In this document: positions 49,712 to 58,131 of the stretch, piece after piece
Numbering within the stretch: the stretch's first letter is position 1
Layout of the letters: each line of letters begins with the position of its first letter
DNA from: an uncultured Phascolarctobacterium sp.
Lineage (GTDB): Bacteria; Bacillota; Negativicutes; Acidaminococcales; Acidaminococcaceae
Direction: 5' to 3'
Assembly: GCA_900545025.1 (NCBI GenBank)
Contig: UQXH01000010.1
Coordinates: forward strand, 3,364 to 67,363
Length of the DNA: 64,000 nucleotides
Translations under genes and position numbers: made by a program
Notes under the pieces: generated by a model
Seen by the model: only the letters and a program-made list of their open reading frames with translations
Database searches by the model: none
What the model was told of the DNA's origin: nothing

Positions 49712-51003
49712 GCCAGTACCTCCACTCTGCCGCCTGCCTGCGCGTAATCCTGCCAGAAGTCAGGATAGGACTTGGACACGCTGGCAGCTCCCGTCAGGAC
49801 GAAGGGCTCGGCACATACCGCTGCCGCAATCGCCAGGCTCATGGCAATGCGGTGGTCGTTCCAGGCATCTACCTGGGCGCCGCCTTGCAGTCCCTGCGGG
49901 CACCCTTCGATAACAAGTCCGTCAGGCAGTTCCGTAATCTTTGCTCCCAGTTTATTCAGCTCACAGGTCATGGCTGCCAGACGGTCACATTCCTTGATAC
50001 GCAGCCTTGCCGCATTAATAATCCTGGTCGTACCTGCGCTTACTGCTGCCAGCACCGTCAGTACGGGGATGATGTCAGGACAGTCCGCAGCGTCAATAAC
50101 GCAGCCCGATGTGGCGCTGCCTGCTGCGATAACGCCGTCAGCCTGCCCGGTAAGTCTTGCTCCCATCTGCCGCATAATCTCCAGCACGGCGCGGTCTCCC
50201 TGCAGAGAATCCGCCTCAAGGCCCATACTGCTCACCTGCTCGCCCAAAGCTCCTGCCACCAGCCAGAAGGCTGCCTGTGACCAGTCGCCTTCCACATTGC
50301 TGTTTTGGGGTATGTAATGCTGCCTGCCCGGTATTTTATACAGCCTGTGGCCGTTATTTTCTATTTTGATACCGTATTTTGCCAGGCAGCTCAAAGTCAG
50401 ATTAACATAAGATGCGGATTCCAGCGGCGAAGTTATTTCCAGCACGGAATCGCCGTCCAAAAGCGGCAAAGCAAAAAGCAGGCCGCTGACATACTGGCTG
50501 CTCACATCACCCGGCAGCTGATACTGCCCCGGTTTCAGCCTGCCATTAACAGTCAGCGGCAGCTGCCCACCATCAGTACTGTAGGCAAGCTGCTGCCTGT
50601 CAAAAATATCATAATATGCCTGCAGCGGGCGACTCACCAGTCTGCCATGTCCGGTAAGGGTAAATGGCCTGCCCGTGAGCGCCGCCAGCGGGATGATAAA
50701 ACGCAGCGTCGAACCTGATTCACCACAGTCTGCGCCGCCGGCAACCGGTTCCAGTATACCGCTGCCCGTAACGCGCAGCGCCGTACGTCCGGCAAAACGG
50801 CTGGGAACATCTGTTATTTCTACCCCCAGCGCCTGCAGACAACGGCAGGTAGCTTCAATATCTTTCGACATGCTGATATTGTCGATAACGCTGGTGCCTT
50901 GCGCCAGACCTGCGCAGATGATTTCTCTGTGCCCCATGCTCTTAGATGAAGGAATATGTATCTGTCCGTTAAACTTTGTCGGTGCAATCCGTACCTTATC
51001 CAT
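49708..51003 (-). CDS. aroA: 3-phosphoshikimate 1-carboxyvinyltransferase (EPSP synthase)
   Basis: Transfers enolpyruvyl from PEP to shikimate 3-phosphate. The 431 residues start with the substrate-site SSKSMGHREIICAGLA. They contain ADCGESGSTLRFIIPLAAL (variant of the LFLGNAGTAMRPL region), DWSQAAFWLVAGALG and NDHRIAMSLAIAAAV. The GESGSTLRF form is that of Gram-positive-type and class II-like enzymes rather than the enterobacterial class. It lies four bases downstream of aroB. Confidence 0.97.
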   Translation of the reverse strand: MDKVRIAPTKFNGQIHIPSSKSMGHREIICAGLAQGTSVIDNISMSKDIEATCRCLQALGVEITDVPSRFAGRTALRVTGSGILEPVAGGADCGESGSTLRFIIPLAALTGRPFTLTGHGRLVSRPLQAYYDIFDRQQLAYSTDGGQLPLTVNGRLKPGQYQLPGDVSSQYVSGLLFALPLLDGDSVLEITSPLESASYVNLTLSCLAKYGIKIENNGHRLYKIPGRQHYIPQNSNVEGDWSQAAFWLVAGALGEQVSSMGLEADSLQGDRAVLEIMRQMGARLTGQADGVIAAGSATSGCVIDAADCPDIIPVLTVLAAVSAGTTRIINAARLRIKECDRLAAMTCELNKLGAKITELPDGLVIEGCPQGLQGGAQVDAWNDHRIAMSLAIAAAVCAEPFVLTGAASVSKSYPDFWQDYAQAGGRVEVLA

Positions 51004-51006
51004 AAT

Positions 51007-52071
51007 CTACCCCAAATACTCCGGCAGCTGCTGCCAGTCTATTTTCAGCAGCTTGCCGCTGCCAATCTTTTCCAATATTACCAGCGTCATAGCGCTGCCC
51101 TGTTTCTTCTTATCTCTGCCCATGACCTGCAGCAGCTCCTGCCGCGGCGCATCCGCAGAGGTGGGCAGGCTGTATTTTGCCAGCAGCTTTGCCAGCCGCT
51201 CTGCCGTACCGGCTTCTGTAATCCCCATAGCTTCGGTACGCAGCGTCAGCTGATACATACCTATAGCGACGCCTTCCCCGTGGGTATAGCCGCTGTAGCC
51301 GTAATACTGCTCAACAGCGTGTCCCAGGGTATGTCCGAAATTCAGCAGCATCCGCAGTCCCGTATCAAACTCATCCTGCTCCACAATACGCGCTTTAATG
51401 GCGCAGCAGTCGGCAATAATGTCTTCCGCTGCCGCCAGAAGCTGTCCGTCATCTGTACAGGCTTCCAGCGCGGCAAACAGTTTGGCATCGCTGATGCAGC
51501 CGTATTTGATTGCCTCGGCCAGTCCGTCATGCAGAAAGCGCACCGGCAGGGTCTGCAAAAGCTGCGGGTCGATATAGACAGCTTTGGGCTGATAGAAGGC
51601 ACCGGCAAGATTTTTGCCTGCCGCAAGATCTACCGCCACCTTGCCGCCGACGCTGCTGTCTATCTGTGCCAGCAGCGAGGTAGGTATCTGCACAAAAGCG
51701 ATGCCGCGCATATAGCTGGCAGCCGCAAAACCGCCCAGGTCGCCGGTCACACCGCCGCCCAGAGCGATGAGCACGTCGCTGCGGGTAAGTCCCAGCTGCG
51801 CAATTTGCTCCAGTACGGAAGCCAGCATCTGCATATTCTTGCTCTGCTCTCCCGCCGGAATGATTACCTGCGCCGCCTTGAGCCCCGCTGCTTCCAGACT
51901 CTGCTGCAAAATGCCGCCATACAGCGGGCCTACATTGCTGTCGGTAACAATGACCGCCTGCCGTGCCTTCGGCAGCAGCGCACGTACCCTGCCGCCTACC
52001 TGCGGCAACAGACCTGCGTCTATCTCTATGTCATAGGCCTTGGGCCCCAAATCAACGTGAATCTTCCTCAT
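51007..52071 (-). CDS. aroB: 3-dehydroquinate synthase
   Basis: NAD-dependent cyclisation of DAHP to 3-dehydroquinate. The 354 residues have the NAD loop ALGGGVTGDLGGFAAASYMRGI. The metal ligands are in EAIKYG (Glu), LNFGHTLGHAVE (His) and YTHGEGVAIGM (His). The ATG overlaps the tyrA stop by one base (TGATG), so translation is coupled. Second enzyme of the common pathway, third gene of the operon. Confidence 0.98.
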   Translation of the reverse strand: MRKIHVDLGPKAYDIEIDAGLLPQVGGRVRALLPKARQAVIVTDSNVGPLYGGILQQSLEAAGLKAAQVIIPAGEQSKNMQMLASVLEQIAQLGLTRSDVLIALGGGVTGDLGGFAAASYMRGIAFVQIPTSLLAQIDSSVGGKVAVDLAAGKNLAGAFYQPKAVYIDPQLLQTLPVRFLHDGLAEAIKYGCISDAKLFAALEACTDDGQLLAAAEDIIADCCAIKARIVEQDEFDTGLRMLLNFGHTLGHAVEQYYGYSGYTHGEGVAIGMYQLTLRTEAMGITEAGTAERLAKLLAKYSLPTSADAPRQELLQVMGRDKKKQGSAMTLVILEKIGSGKLLKIDWQQLPEYLG

Positions 52072-52943
52072 CAGTACAGTTCCTTTCTGCGTGCAGCCGC
52101 CCTGCGCATCATTTCATGCAGCTGCTTTCCGTCGCCGTCGCGCAAAGCGTCGCGCCATAATTTTAGCTGGCTGATATATTCGTCTATCTTATCGGCCACG
52201 GCTTCCTTATTGCTCAAAAACAGCAGCGTCCACAAATCTGGATTGATGTCTGCCACCCTTGTAGCATCGCGAAAGCTGCCGGCCACAAAAAAAGGGGTCT
52301 TGTCGCTGTAAGACTGGCTGTTGATAAGCGCTACCGCTGCCGCATGGGGCAGATTGCTGGTATAGGCGATAATACCGTCATGCTCCTGCGGCGTAACCCG
52401 CACCGTATGGCGGCAGCCCAAAGCCAGTGCAAACTGCTCCAGCCAGCAGGCTGCCTGCTCCGTATTATGACGGTCAGGCACCACGATATAATTCGCTCCC
52501 TGGAAAATTGCCGCATCCGACATGGCAAAGCCGCTGCTCTGCCTGCCTGCCATAGGATGACCGGAAATAAATTCCATCCCTGGCGCCAAGAGTGCCTGCA
52601 CCCGCGCAGGCAGATCGCCTTTTACGCCCGCCACGTCCGTAAGCAGCACGCCCGGCTTAAAAAAGCCTGCATTTGCTTTGACAAAGCTTTCCACCGCATC
52701 GGGATACAGCGCGCAGATAATTACATCCGCCTCGGCCAATGTGCTGTCGCCGGCTGTAAGCGCCACATCTAAAAGACCTTGCTCCACTGCCTGACGCAGC
52801 ACCTTTTCCTCTCTGTCGATGCCGATAATCCTGCGCACCTGCAATTTACGCAGTGCCTTGACGTAGGAGCCGCCGATAAGTCCGACGCCCACTACCGCAA
52901 AGCACAGTTTCTGCCAATCCGTATTCCAAAACCCCTCAGTCAT
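52071..52943 (-). CDS. tyrA: Prephenate dehydrogenase
   Basis: NAD(P)-dependent oxidative decarboxylation of prephenate to 4-hydroxyphenylpyruvate, the tyrosine branch. The 290 residues have Rossmann motif VVGVGLIGGSYVKALRKL and the catalytic His in the FISGHPMAGRQSSGF segment. A dimerisation helical domain with SNLPHAAAVALINSQ follows. There is no ACT domain, so tyrosine feedback would have to act at the active site or elsewhere. It lies between aroF and aroB. Confidence 0.96.
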   Translation of the reverse strand: MTEGFWNTDWQKLCFAVVGVGLIGGSYVKALRKLQVRRIIGIDREEKVLRQAVEQGLLDVALTAGDSTLAEADVIICALYPDAVESFVKANAGFFKPGVLLTDVAGVKGDLPARVQALLAPGMEFISGHPMAGRQSSGFAMSDAAIFQGANYIVVPDRHNTEQAACWLEQFALALGCRHTVRVTPQEHDGIIAYTSNLPHAAAVALINSQSYSDKTPFFVAGSFRDATRVADINPDLWTLLFLSNKEAVADKIDEYISQLKLWRDALRDGDGKQLHEMMRRAAARRKELY

Positions 52944-53024
52944 TTTTCCACCTCATCTGCCCTACTTCCATGCTACACTTTCTCTGTCAAACTTTATTGA
53001 TACTATTATACCATACTGCTTTTC

Positions 53025-54038
53025 TTACAGGTCACGTCCTACAATCTGGGCAATGCCTTTCAGTTCGCCCATCAGACGGGCAAAGCGTTCCGGCTTCAAG
53101 CTCTGGGCGCCGTCGCACAGTGCGTGTTCAGGATCGTTGTGCACCTCGATAAGCAGGCCGTCAGCGCCTACTGCTACCGCAGCCTTAGCCAGCGGCTCTA
53201 CCATCCACCACATACCGGCAGCATGGCTGGGGTCTACCACGACCGGCAGATGGCTGAGTTTTTTCACTGCCGGGATAGCGCTCAGATCCAAAGTATTGCG
53301 GGTATAGGTTTCAAAGGTACGGATACCGCGTTCACACAGAATAACATTGTCGTTGCCGCCTGCCATGATGTATTCGGCGGACATAATCCATTCTTCAATA
53401 GTTGCGGAAAGTCCGCGTTTGAGCAGGATGGGCTTGCGTGTCTTGCCCAGCTCTTTGAGCAGCTCGAAGTTCTGCATGTTGCGCGCGCCTACCTGGATCA
53501 GGTCGACATCTTCCACAAAGCGCTCAATCTTATCAGCGGACATAATCTCCGTAACTATGGGCAGTCCGGTTTCTTCCTTAGCCGCTTTCAGATAATCAAG
53601 GCCCAGTTCTTTCAGTCCCTGGAAAGAGTATGGGGAAGTACGGGGCTTGAAAGCGCCGCCGCGCAGCATGCTGGCGCCACCCAGCTTAACGGATTTGGCT
53701 ACCTGGATAACCTGCTCAGCGCTCTCAACAGAACACGGGCCCGCGATAACCTGTATCTTGCGCCCGCCTACCGGCACGCCGCAGACATCGACGACGCTGT
53801 CCTCAGGATGGAACATACGGTTGGCGCGCTTGAACGGCTCCTGCACGCGCATTACCTTGTCTACGCAGTCGTTAACGCGCAGCAGATTCATATCCAGAGT
53901 ACTGGTATCGCCGATAATGCCGAAGATAGTCATGTTAAGACCATTGATTTCATTGATTTGGAAGCCCTGCTGCTCCAGATTTACCTTTATTTTTGTTTTG
54001 ACATCCTCCGGTGCACCCGGTTTGAAAACTATGACCAT
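53025..54038 (-). CDS. aroF: 3-deoxy-7-phosphoheptulonate synthase (type I-beta DAHP synthase)
   Basis: Entry step: condensation of PEP and erythrose 4-phosphate. The 337 residues consist of a ferredoxin-like regulatory domain (about 1-70, VIVFKPGAPEDVKTKIKVNLEQQGFQIN) and the barrel domain (about 75-337). The barrel contains IAGPCSVESAEQVIQ, RGGAFKPRTSPYSFQGL, KPILLKRGLSATIEEW and VVDPSHAAG. The N-terminal domain is the kind that binds Tyr or Phe in Thermotoga. AAAGGAGAGG precedes the ATG. It heads the operon behind the attenuator at 54104-54351. Confidence 0.97.
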   Translation of the reverse strand: MVIVFKPGAPEDVKTKIKVNLEQQGFQINEINGLNMTIFGIIGDTSTLDMNLLRVNDCVDKVMRVQEPFKRANRMFHPEDSVVDVCGVPVGGRKIQVIAGPCSVESAEQVIQVAKSVKLGGASMLRGGAFKPRTSPYSFQGLKELGLDYLKAAKEETGLPIVTEIMSADKIERFVEDVDLIQVGARNMQNFELLKELGKTRKPILLKRGLSATIEEWIMSAEYIMAGGNDNVILCERGIRTFETYTRNTLDLSAIPAVKKLSHLPVVVDPSHAAGMWWMVEPLAKAAVAVGADGLLIEVHNDPEHALCDGAQSLKPERFARLMGELKGIAQIVGRDL

Positions 54039-54103
54039 TTTTACCTCTCCTTTATCAATACCTGTTAAAGCCTATCAGTAATTATTTATCCTGCACTGCA
54101 TAA

Positions 54104-54140
54104 TAAAAGCGGACCCTCGTAAGAGAGCCCGCTGTAAAAC
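54104..54140 (-). terminator. Attenuator terminator upstream of aroF
   Basis: On the minus strand AGCGGGCTCTC and GAGGGTCCGCT form an 11-bp stem with two G-U pairs and a TTAC loop, followed by TTTTATT. It ends about 65 bases before the aroF start and about 20 bases after the leader-peptide stop, so it must be bypassed for operon expression. Confidence 0.88.
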
Positions 54141-54160
54141 GCAAGGTTACGATGATATAC

Positions 54161-54307
54161 TCAAATACCACCCGGAAGGCATCTATTTACGATGGAACTG
54201 CTGTATGAATTTTGGCATGCAAAAAATCCGGTGCTAAAGTAAAAGCTAAAGACCGGTGCAAAATAAAAGCCGTATTCAATTGCAGTTTTCTTCAACATAG
54301 ATTCCAT
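54161..54307 (-). CDS. Phe/Tyr-rich leader peptide of the aromatic operon (attenuator peptide)
   Basis: A 48-codon frame from ATG 54307 to TGA 54161, with AGGTGAG six bases before the ATG. Residues 12-29 read YGFYFAPVFSFYFSTGFF: seven Phe and three Tyr among 18. This composition is that of attenuation leaders such as the enterobacterial pheL. It lies between the promoter at 54358-54386 and the terminator at 54104-54140. Two CACCGG copies inside the aromatic stretch could pair with CCGGGTG near the end of the frame, so ribosome stalling at scarce Phe/Tyr-tRNA would change the RNA fold. Function is inference; the frame and hairpin are visible. Confidence 0.8.
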   Translation of the reverse strand: MESMLKKTAIEYGFYFAPVFSFYFSTGFFACQNSYSSSIVNRCLPGGI

Positions 54308-54357
54308 TTTTCTCACCTGCAAGATAAATAATTAAGCATCAAAACTTGATTACGCAA

Positions 54358-54386
54358 ATTTTACCGCTTTTAGATTATCCCGTCAA
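54358..54386 (-). promoter_or_regulatory. Promoter of the aromatic amino-acid operon
   Basis: -35 TTGACG (54381-54386), a 17-base spacer and -10 TAAAAT (54358-54363) on the minus strand. Transcription should start near 54351, giving a leader of about 310 bases before aroF. Confidence 0.82.
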
Positions 54387-54443
54387 CAAAAACACTCTAT
54401 TTTTTTTATTCTTACTAATTTACACTTTTAACTGTAAATTATA

Positions 54444-55190
54444 TTACATTAACACCGCTTTCATCCCGCTGTACAGCATACCTATCGCGCCGCCGCAGAC
54501 GATAAGCAGGGACAGCCGCCGAAAAAGCTGCTGGTTAAGCTTATAAAACAGCTGCTCGCCCAGCCACCAGCCCAGCAAAAGCGCAGCCAGGCTGTATAAT
54601 AAACTGCCCTGTTCTACAGCGACATACTGCATCGTACCGGCTAAATAGCTGCCAACAAGCATCAAGGTACCGTTTAACCCAAAGCACCAGATCATATTGG
54701 CGCGCATTAAGTCCTTTTCCATATTCTCGTTCAGAAAATATAACACCAGAGGCGGCCCGCTGACGCTGGTTGCCGAGCCGAAGAAGCCGCTCAGGAAACC
54801 CGCAGCCAGCCTGCCCAGCGTCTTATTATTTATCTTGAAGTCTATCCTGCGTCCCATGAGGAAGGTTGCCGCCAGCAGAATAACGCCGAGAAAGATTTCC
54901 AGCTGCTCGATGCTGATGACTTTCAGCGCCACGCTGCCCGGCACAATGCCCAGCAGACTGCCAAAGGTTACCAGGAGGACCGTATCCCACTCAAAATTAC
55001 GGCGATTGCGCATCATGGTAATCACACGCAGGACAAAACCTGCCAATAATACCAATACAACAGCTTCCTTGGCATCCATAAAGAGAGATAAAAGCGGCGT
55101 AGCCACCAGGGCAAAGCCAAAGCCGGACACGGTGGCAAAAAAAGAAGCAAGGAATACTACGCAAGCTGTCAGCAGCACGACTGTTTCCAT
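54444..55190 (-). CDS. TauE/SafE family sulfite or organosulfonate exporter
   Basis: The 248-residue membrane protein has about eight helices in two repeats, each with the family's glycine-rich motif: FFATVSGFGFALVATPLL near the start and GFLSGFFGSATSVSGPPLVLYFL in the second half. TauE/SafE proteins export sulfite, sulfoacetate or similar anions, but many members have unknown cargo. I chose ATG 55190 behind GGAGGG. It ends 58 bases upstream of the aro promoter, on the same strand, but appears to be a separate unit with a terminator-like repeat before it. Confidence 0.9.
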   Translation of the reverse strand: METVVLLTACVVFLASFFATVSGFGFALVATPLLSLFMDAKEAVVLVLLAGFVLRVITMMRNRRNFEWDTVLLVTFGSLLGIVPGSVALKVISIEQLEIFLGVILLAATFLMGRRIDFKINNKTLGRLAAGFLSGFFGSATSVSGPPLVLYFLNENMEKDLMRANMIWCFGLNGTLMLVGSYLAGTMQYVAVEQGSLLYSLAALLLGWWLGEQLFYKLNQQLFRRLSLLIVCGGAIGMLYSGMKAVLM

Positions 55191-55203
55191 CTTTTCCCTC
55201 CTG

Positions 55204-55240
55204 AAAAAATACATGTACCGCCGCGATGACGATACATGTA
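55204..55240 (-). terminator. Terminator of the nadD-cvfB operon
   Basis: Two TACATGTA octamers (55210-55217 and 55233-55240) form a hairpin on the minus strand, followed by TTTTTTC, just after the cvfB stop. The loop is 15 bases. It doubles as the 5' region of the TauE gene. Confidence 0.65.
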
Positions 55241-55253
55241 GGTACATAAGCTA

Positions 55254-56141
55254 TTATTTTTTATCAGTATCTTTCAGGTAGGTCCAGCCGTCCTCCTGAT
55301 AGATGCGGCCTTCCTTCATCAGATGCCCCAGCGCACGCTTGAAAGCAGCCTTGCTGATGCCAAATTTCTGCTTGATGATTTCCAGCGGCGTGCTGTCGCA
55401 GTAGGGCATCCTGCCGCTGCGTTTTACCAGGTAATTATAGATTTCCTCAGCATCCGCAATCAGGGCATTTTCCTTCTGCAGGCGCAGTGAGATATTCAGC
55501 CTGCCATCCTGACGGATATAGGTAATGCGGCCGGTAACCTCCTGCCCAAAATCAAGCCTGCCTCCGGGCACCTCGCTGCGGTGCAAAAACGCTAAGAAGC
55601 GCTGATTGGTAAAGATAAAGAAGCCTTCCGGCAGGATATTATAAATCGTACCGGTAACCTTATCGCCTACCTTGACGCCTTCAGCCGGTTTGGAAGCGCG
55701 CACCATGTCTTCTTCTACGCGCATGGTAACAGCCTGGCGGCCGCTCTTGTCACGGTACAGCTTGACCCACACCAGCTGGTCGGGGCTTACGTGACCGCGC
55801 ATCTGGCTGTGCGGCAGAAAGACGCCGCGTTCCGCGCCGATGTCGACAAAGCCGCCGTCACGGGTAACACTGAGCACACGCACATAACCCAGCTGTCCTT
55901 CACGCATCTTGGGCAGCTTCATGCTGGCCGTGAGACGCTTATTGGGATCAAGATACAGATAGACCTTGACCTCGTCGCCTGCCTGTACGGGAGCAGTCTG
56001 CTGCAGCTTATGCAGCAGGATGTCGTCGCCGGTATCGCCGGTGCCTGCGTCCAGGAACGCGCCCAGCTCGCTGATACGGGCAACCTTGAGCGTTACCACA
56101 TCCCCGGGACGGTATTTGACCTGTTTTTTCTGCTCAATCAT
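55254..56141 (-). CDS. CvfB/YitL family S1 RNA-binding protein
   Basis: The 295-residue protein has three tandem OB/S1 domains (about 10-65, 75-140, 155-220). A C-terminal winged-helix domain (about 230-290, PLEIIKQKFGISKAAFKRALGHLMKEGRIYQEDGWTYL) follows. S1 features include GAFLDAG, GYVRVLSVTRDGGFVDIGAERGVFLPHSQM and GKVTGTIYNILPEGFFIF-type strands. In Staphylococcus CvfB binds RNA and influences virulence gene expression; its general role is in translation or RNA stability. Its ATG overlaps the rsfS stop by four bases. Confidence 0.93.
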   Translation of the reverse strand: MIEQKKQVKYRPGDVVTLKVARISELGAFLDAGTGDTGDDILLHKLQQTAPVQAGDEVKVYLYLDPNKRLTASMKLPKMREGQLGYVRVLSVTRDGGFVDIGAERGVFLPHSQMRGHVSPDQLVWVKLYRDKSGRQAVTMRVEEDMVRASKPAEGVKVGDKVTGTIYNILPEGFFIFTNQRFLAFLHRSEVPGGRLDFGQEVTGRITYIRQDGRLNISLRLQKENALIADAEEIYNYLVKRSGRMPYCDSTPLEIIKQKFGISKAAFKRALGHLMKEGRIYQEDGWTYLKDTDKK

Positions 56142-56491
56142 GCTTCGTTCTCCGTAAATGCTTCGGACGGAGCATCAGCCCACAGCTGTTCGATATTATA
56201 GAAATCGCGCTCTTCTTCCAGGAAGATATGAGCGACAATATCGCCGTAATCCAAAAGTACCCAGCGGCCGTCAGCATAGCCTTCCTTATGGGCAGGGAAA
56301 ACGCCCAGTTCTGCCATCTTATCTTCGATATTGTCAGCAATCGCCTTAACCAGGATATTATTGGAAGCGCTGCAGATAACAAAATAATCAGTTACCGGAG
56401 AAAGTCCCTCCATATTCAGCATCAGGATGTCCGCAGCTTTTTTATCATTAGCAAAAGCAGCTATCTTCATTGCCATTTCTTTAGTAGTCAT
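56138..56491 (-). CDS. rsfS: Ribosomal silencing factor RsfS
   Basis: Binds L14 and blocks subunit joining under nutrient limitation. The 117-residue protein has the family motifs ADILMLNMEGLSPVTDYFVICSASNNILVKAIADNIEDKM and RWVLLDYGDIVAHIFLEEERDFYNIEQLWADA. I chose ATG 56491 behind GGAGG. It follows the LCP gene by 24 bases in nadD-yqeK-LCP-rsfS-cvfB, a conserved Firmicute order. Confidence 0.97.
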   Translation of the reverse strand: MTTKEMAMKIAAFANDKKAADILMLNMEGLSPVTDYFVICSASNNILVKAIADNIEDKMAELGVFPAHKEGYADGRWVLLDYGDIVAHIFLEEERDFYNIEQLWADAPSEAFTENEA

Positions 56492-56515
56492 TACATCAAC
56501 CTCCATGATTATATT

Positions 56516-57532
56516 TTACAGATTTACTCCTGTTGTATCTTCTTCAGCGGCACTTTCCGTACCGTCTTCTTTCATATAAGGAATGCCCAGCTCATCCAGC
56601 GATTTATTGACGGATTCTCTGTCCGTAGCCCAGTAGCTTACGCCGCTGCTGTCGTCAAAACGTCCGTACAGCATACCGCTCTTAATCTTGTCATCGCCAA
56701 AGATTTTAAAGCTGTTAGCCGCCTTGAGCATGGTCAAAGTATTTAAATCGGTTTCCACATGCTTATCCAGCGTAGCCAGGAGATTACTGATCTGCGCTAC
56801 ATTCTGGATAGAAAACATCTGCTCCGCCGCAGCGCGCATAAACTTCTGCTGACGCTGTACACGGCCGATATCGCCCAGCTCATCCTTGCGGAAACGCACA
56901 TATTTGCCGGCCGTTTCGCCGTCCATATGCTGATAGCCGTGCTTTATATCAATCACCAGGTCAGCATAGGGGTCTTCATAGTACATATCGTTATCTACAT
57001 AGATATCTACGCCGCCAATCAGATTGACGATATCAATAAAGCCCTGCCAGTTAGCAAGCACATAATAATGGATGGGCACGCGCAGCAGATTGGCGACGGT
57101 CTGCTTGGCCATAACCACGCCGCCGTAGGTATAGGCCGCGTTGATTTTTTCCGGGTCACGATGCCCCGGCAGGATGACCTTGGTATCGCGGGGAATGGAA
57201 AGCACCGCCACCTGATTAGTTGCCGGGTCAAAGCTTGCCAGCAGGATTGCATCCGTACGCTTGGGCTCGCTTTCCGCTGCCTCACTGTCGCCGTCATCTA
57301 TCCCCAGCAGCAGGATATTGATTCTTTCATTGAGCTTTTCATCACTGACAATCTTTTCGTCGGCGCCGATAATCTTCGCCTGTGGCGGATTTATCAGATT
57401 ATCGTACACCCAGACGCTGCCCCAGAAAGCCGCCGTAAAAAAAGCGGAGAGCAGTATCAGCAAAAACACCAGCCTGCCCCAGCGCAGCTTGCGCTTTTTC
57501 TGGACAGGTCGCTTTATCCTGTTATCTTCCAT
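56516..57532 (-). CDS. LytR-CpsA-Psr (LCP) family protein
   Basis: Membrane-anchored phosphotransferase of the family that attaches polymers to the cell envelope. The 338 residues have a basic cytoplasmic start, one transmembrane helix (about 22-44), and the LCP domain (about 70-250). The domain contains NILLLGIDD, KRTDAILLASFDP, LSIPRDTKVILPG, KINAAYTYGG and DIGRVQRQQKFMRA (conserved Arg/Asp residues that bind the polyprenyl pyrophosphate). A short acidic tail follows. In an organism with an outer membrane the polymer is unlikely to be teichoic acid; a polysaccharide or lipoprotein-linked glycan is possible. Confidence 0.94.
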   Translation of the reverse strand: MEDNRIKRPVQKKRKLRWGRLVFLLILLSAFFTAAFWGSVWVYDNLINPPQAKIIGADEKIVSDEKLNERINILLLGIDDGDSEAAESEPKRTDAILLASFDPATNQVAVLSIPRDTKVILPGHRDPEKINAAYTYGGVVMAKQTVANLLRVPIHYYVLANWQGFIDIVNLIGGVDIYVDNDMYYEDPYADLVIDIKHGYQHMDGETAGKYVRFRKDELGDIGRVQRQQKFMRAAAEQMFSIQNVAQISNLLATLDKHVETDLNTLTMLKAANSFKIFGDDKIKSGMLYGRFDDSSGVSYWATDRESVNKSLDELGIPYMKEDGTESAAEEDTTGVNL

Positions 57533-58131
57533 TAACCTTTAAACGCTCCACATCTATCTCTGTTTTTAAACTTGCCTGCCAGCTGATTATAACCGTAGAT
57601 ACAGTTGGGATGAATCAAAAGATCGTATTCCAGCAGGTAACGGATGGTCTGTCCGTAAGCGCACATCATGGCTTTTTCCATATCTTCCTTCGCCAGCTGA
57701 CGCATCTTATTGATGCCCGGAAAATCGCGGGTCGGCTCCAGCAGATCTGCCAGATATACAGCCATAGCCAGCGGCGTCATATCCGGCGCGCCGGTAGTAT
57801 GGTACAAAATACCGTCCAGAATCTCCTTATCGGTAACGCCGTATTTATGCTGCGCATAATATACGCCCAGCTTGGCATGCAGCAGGATGGGCTGATTCTT
57901 TTCTGTTTCATCTACCTCGATGCCCAGCTTAGCTGCCATAGCCAGGCTTTCTCTGCCCGGCACCTCGCGGCCGCAGTCATGGAGCAGGGCAGAAATACCT
58001 ACCTTCTCCCTATCCAGCCCGTGTACAGAAGCAAGCTCCAGCGCTGTTTCATAAACCGCTACCGAATGTTTAAACCGCTTCAGCGGCAGCGATTCCTTCA
58101 AAATCCTTTTCATTTCTTCAATCTTCAGCAT
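57532..58131 (-). CDS. yqeK: YqeK family HD-domain phosphohydrolase (diadenosine tetraphosphatase)
   Basis: The 199-residue HD-domain protein symmetrically hydrolyses Ap4A in characterised homologues. Metal ligands: His in RFKHSVAVYETA, the HD pair in ISALLHDCGRE, HAKLGVYYAQHKYG, and a distal Asp in VYLADLLEPTRDFPG. I chose ATG 58131 behind GAGGG. Its start lies inside the end of nadD, and its stop overlaps the LCP start by one base. The gene order nadD-yqeK is widespread. Confidence 0.94.
   Translation of the reverse strand: MLKIEEMKRILKESLPLKRFKHSVAVYETALELASVHGLDREKVGISALLHDCGREVPGRESLAMAAKLGIEVDETEKNQPILLHAKLGVYYAQHKYGVTDKEILDGILYHTTGAPDMTPLAMAVYLADLLEPTRDFPGINKMRQLAKEDMEKAMMCAYGQTIRYLLEYDLLIHPNCIYGYNQLAGKFKNRDRCGAFKG

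Noticed and set aside
54161..54180. GGGTGGTA in the aro leader as a T-box antiterminator
   Set aside because: The full T-box core AGGGTGGTACCGCG is absent, there is no AGAGAG stem I, and the spacing to the terminator is wrong. The leader-peptide model explains the region better.
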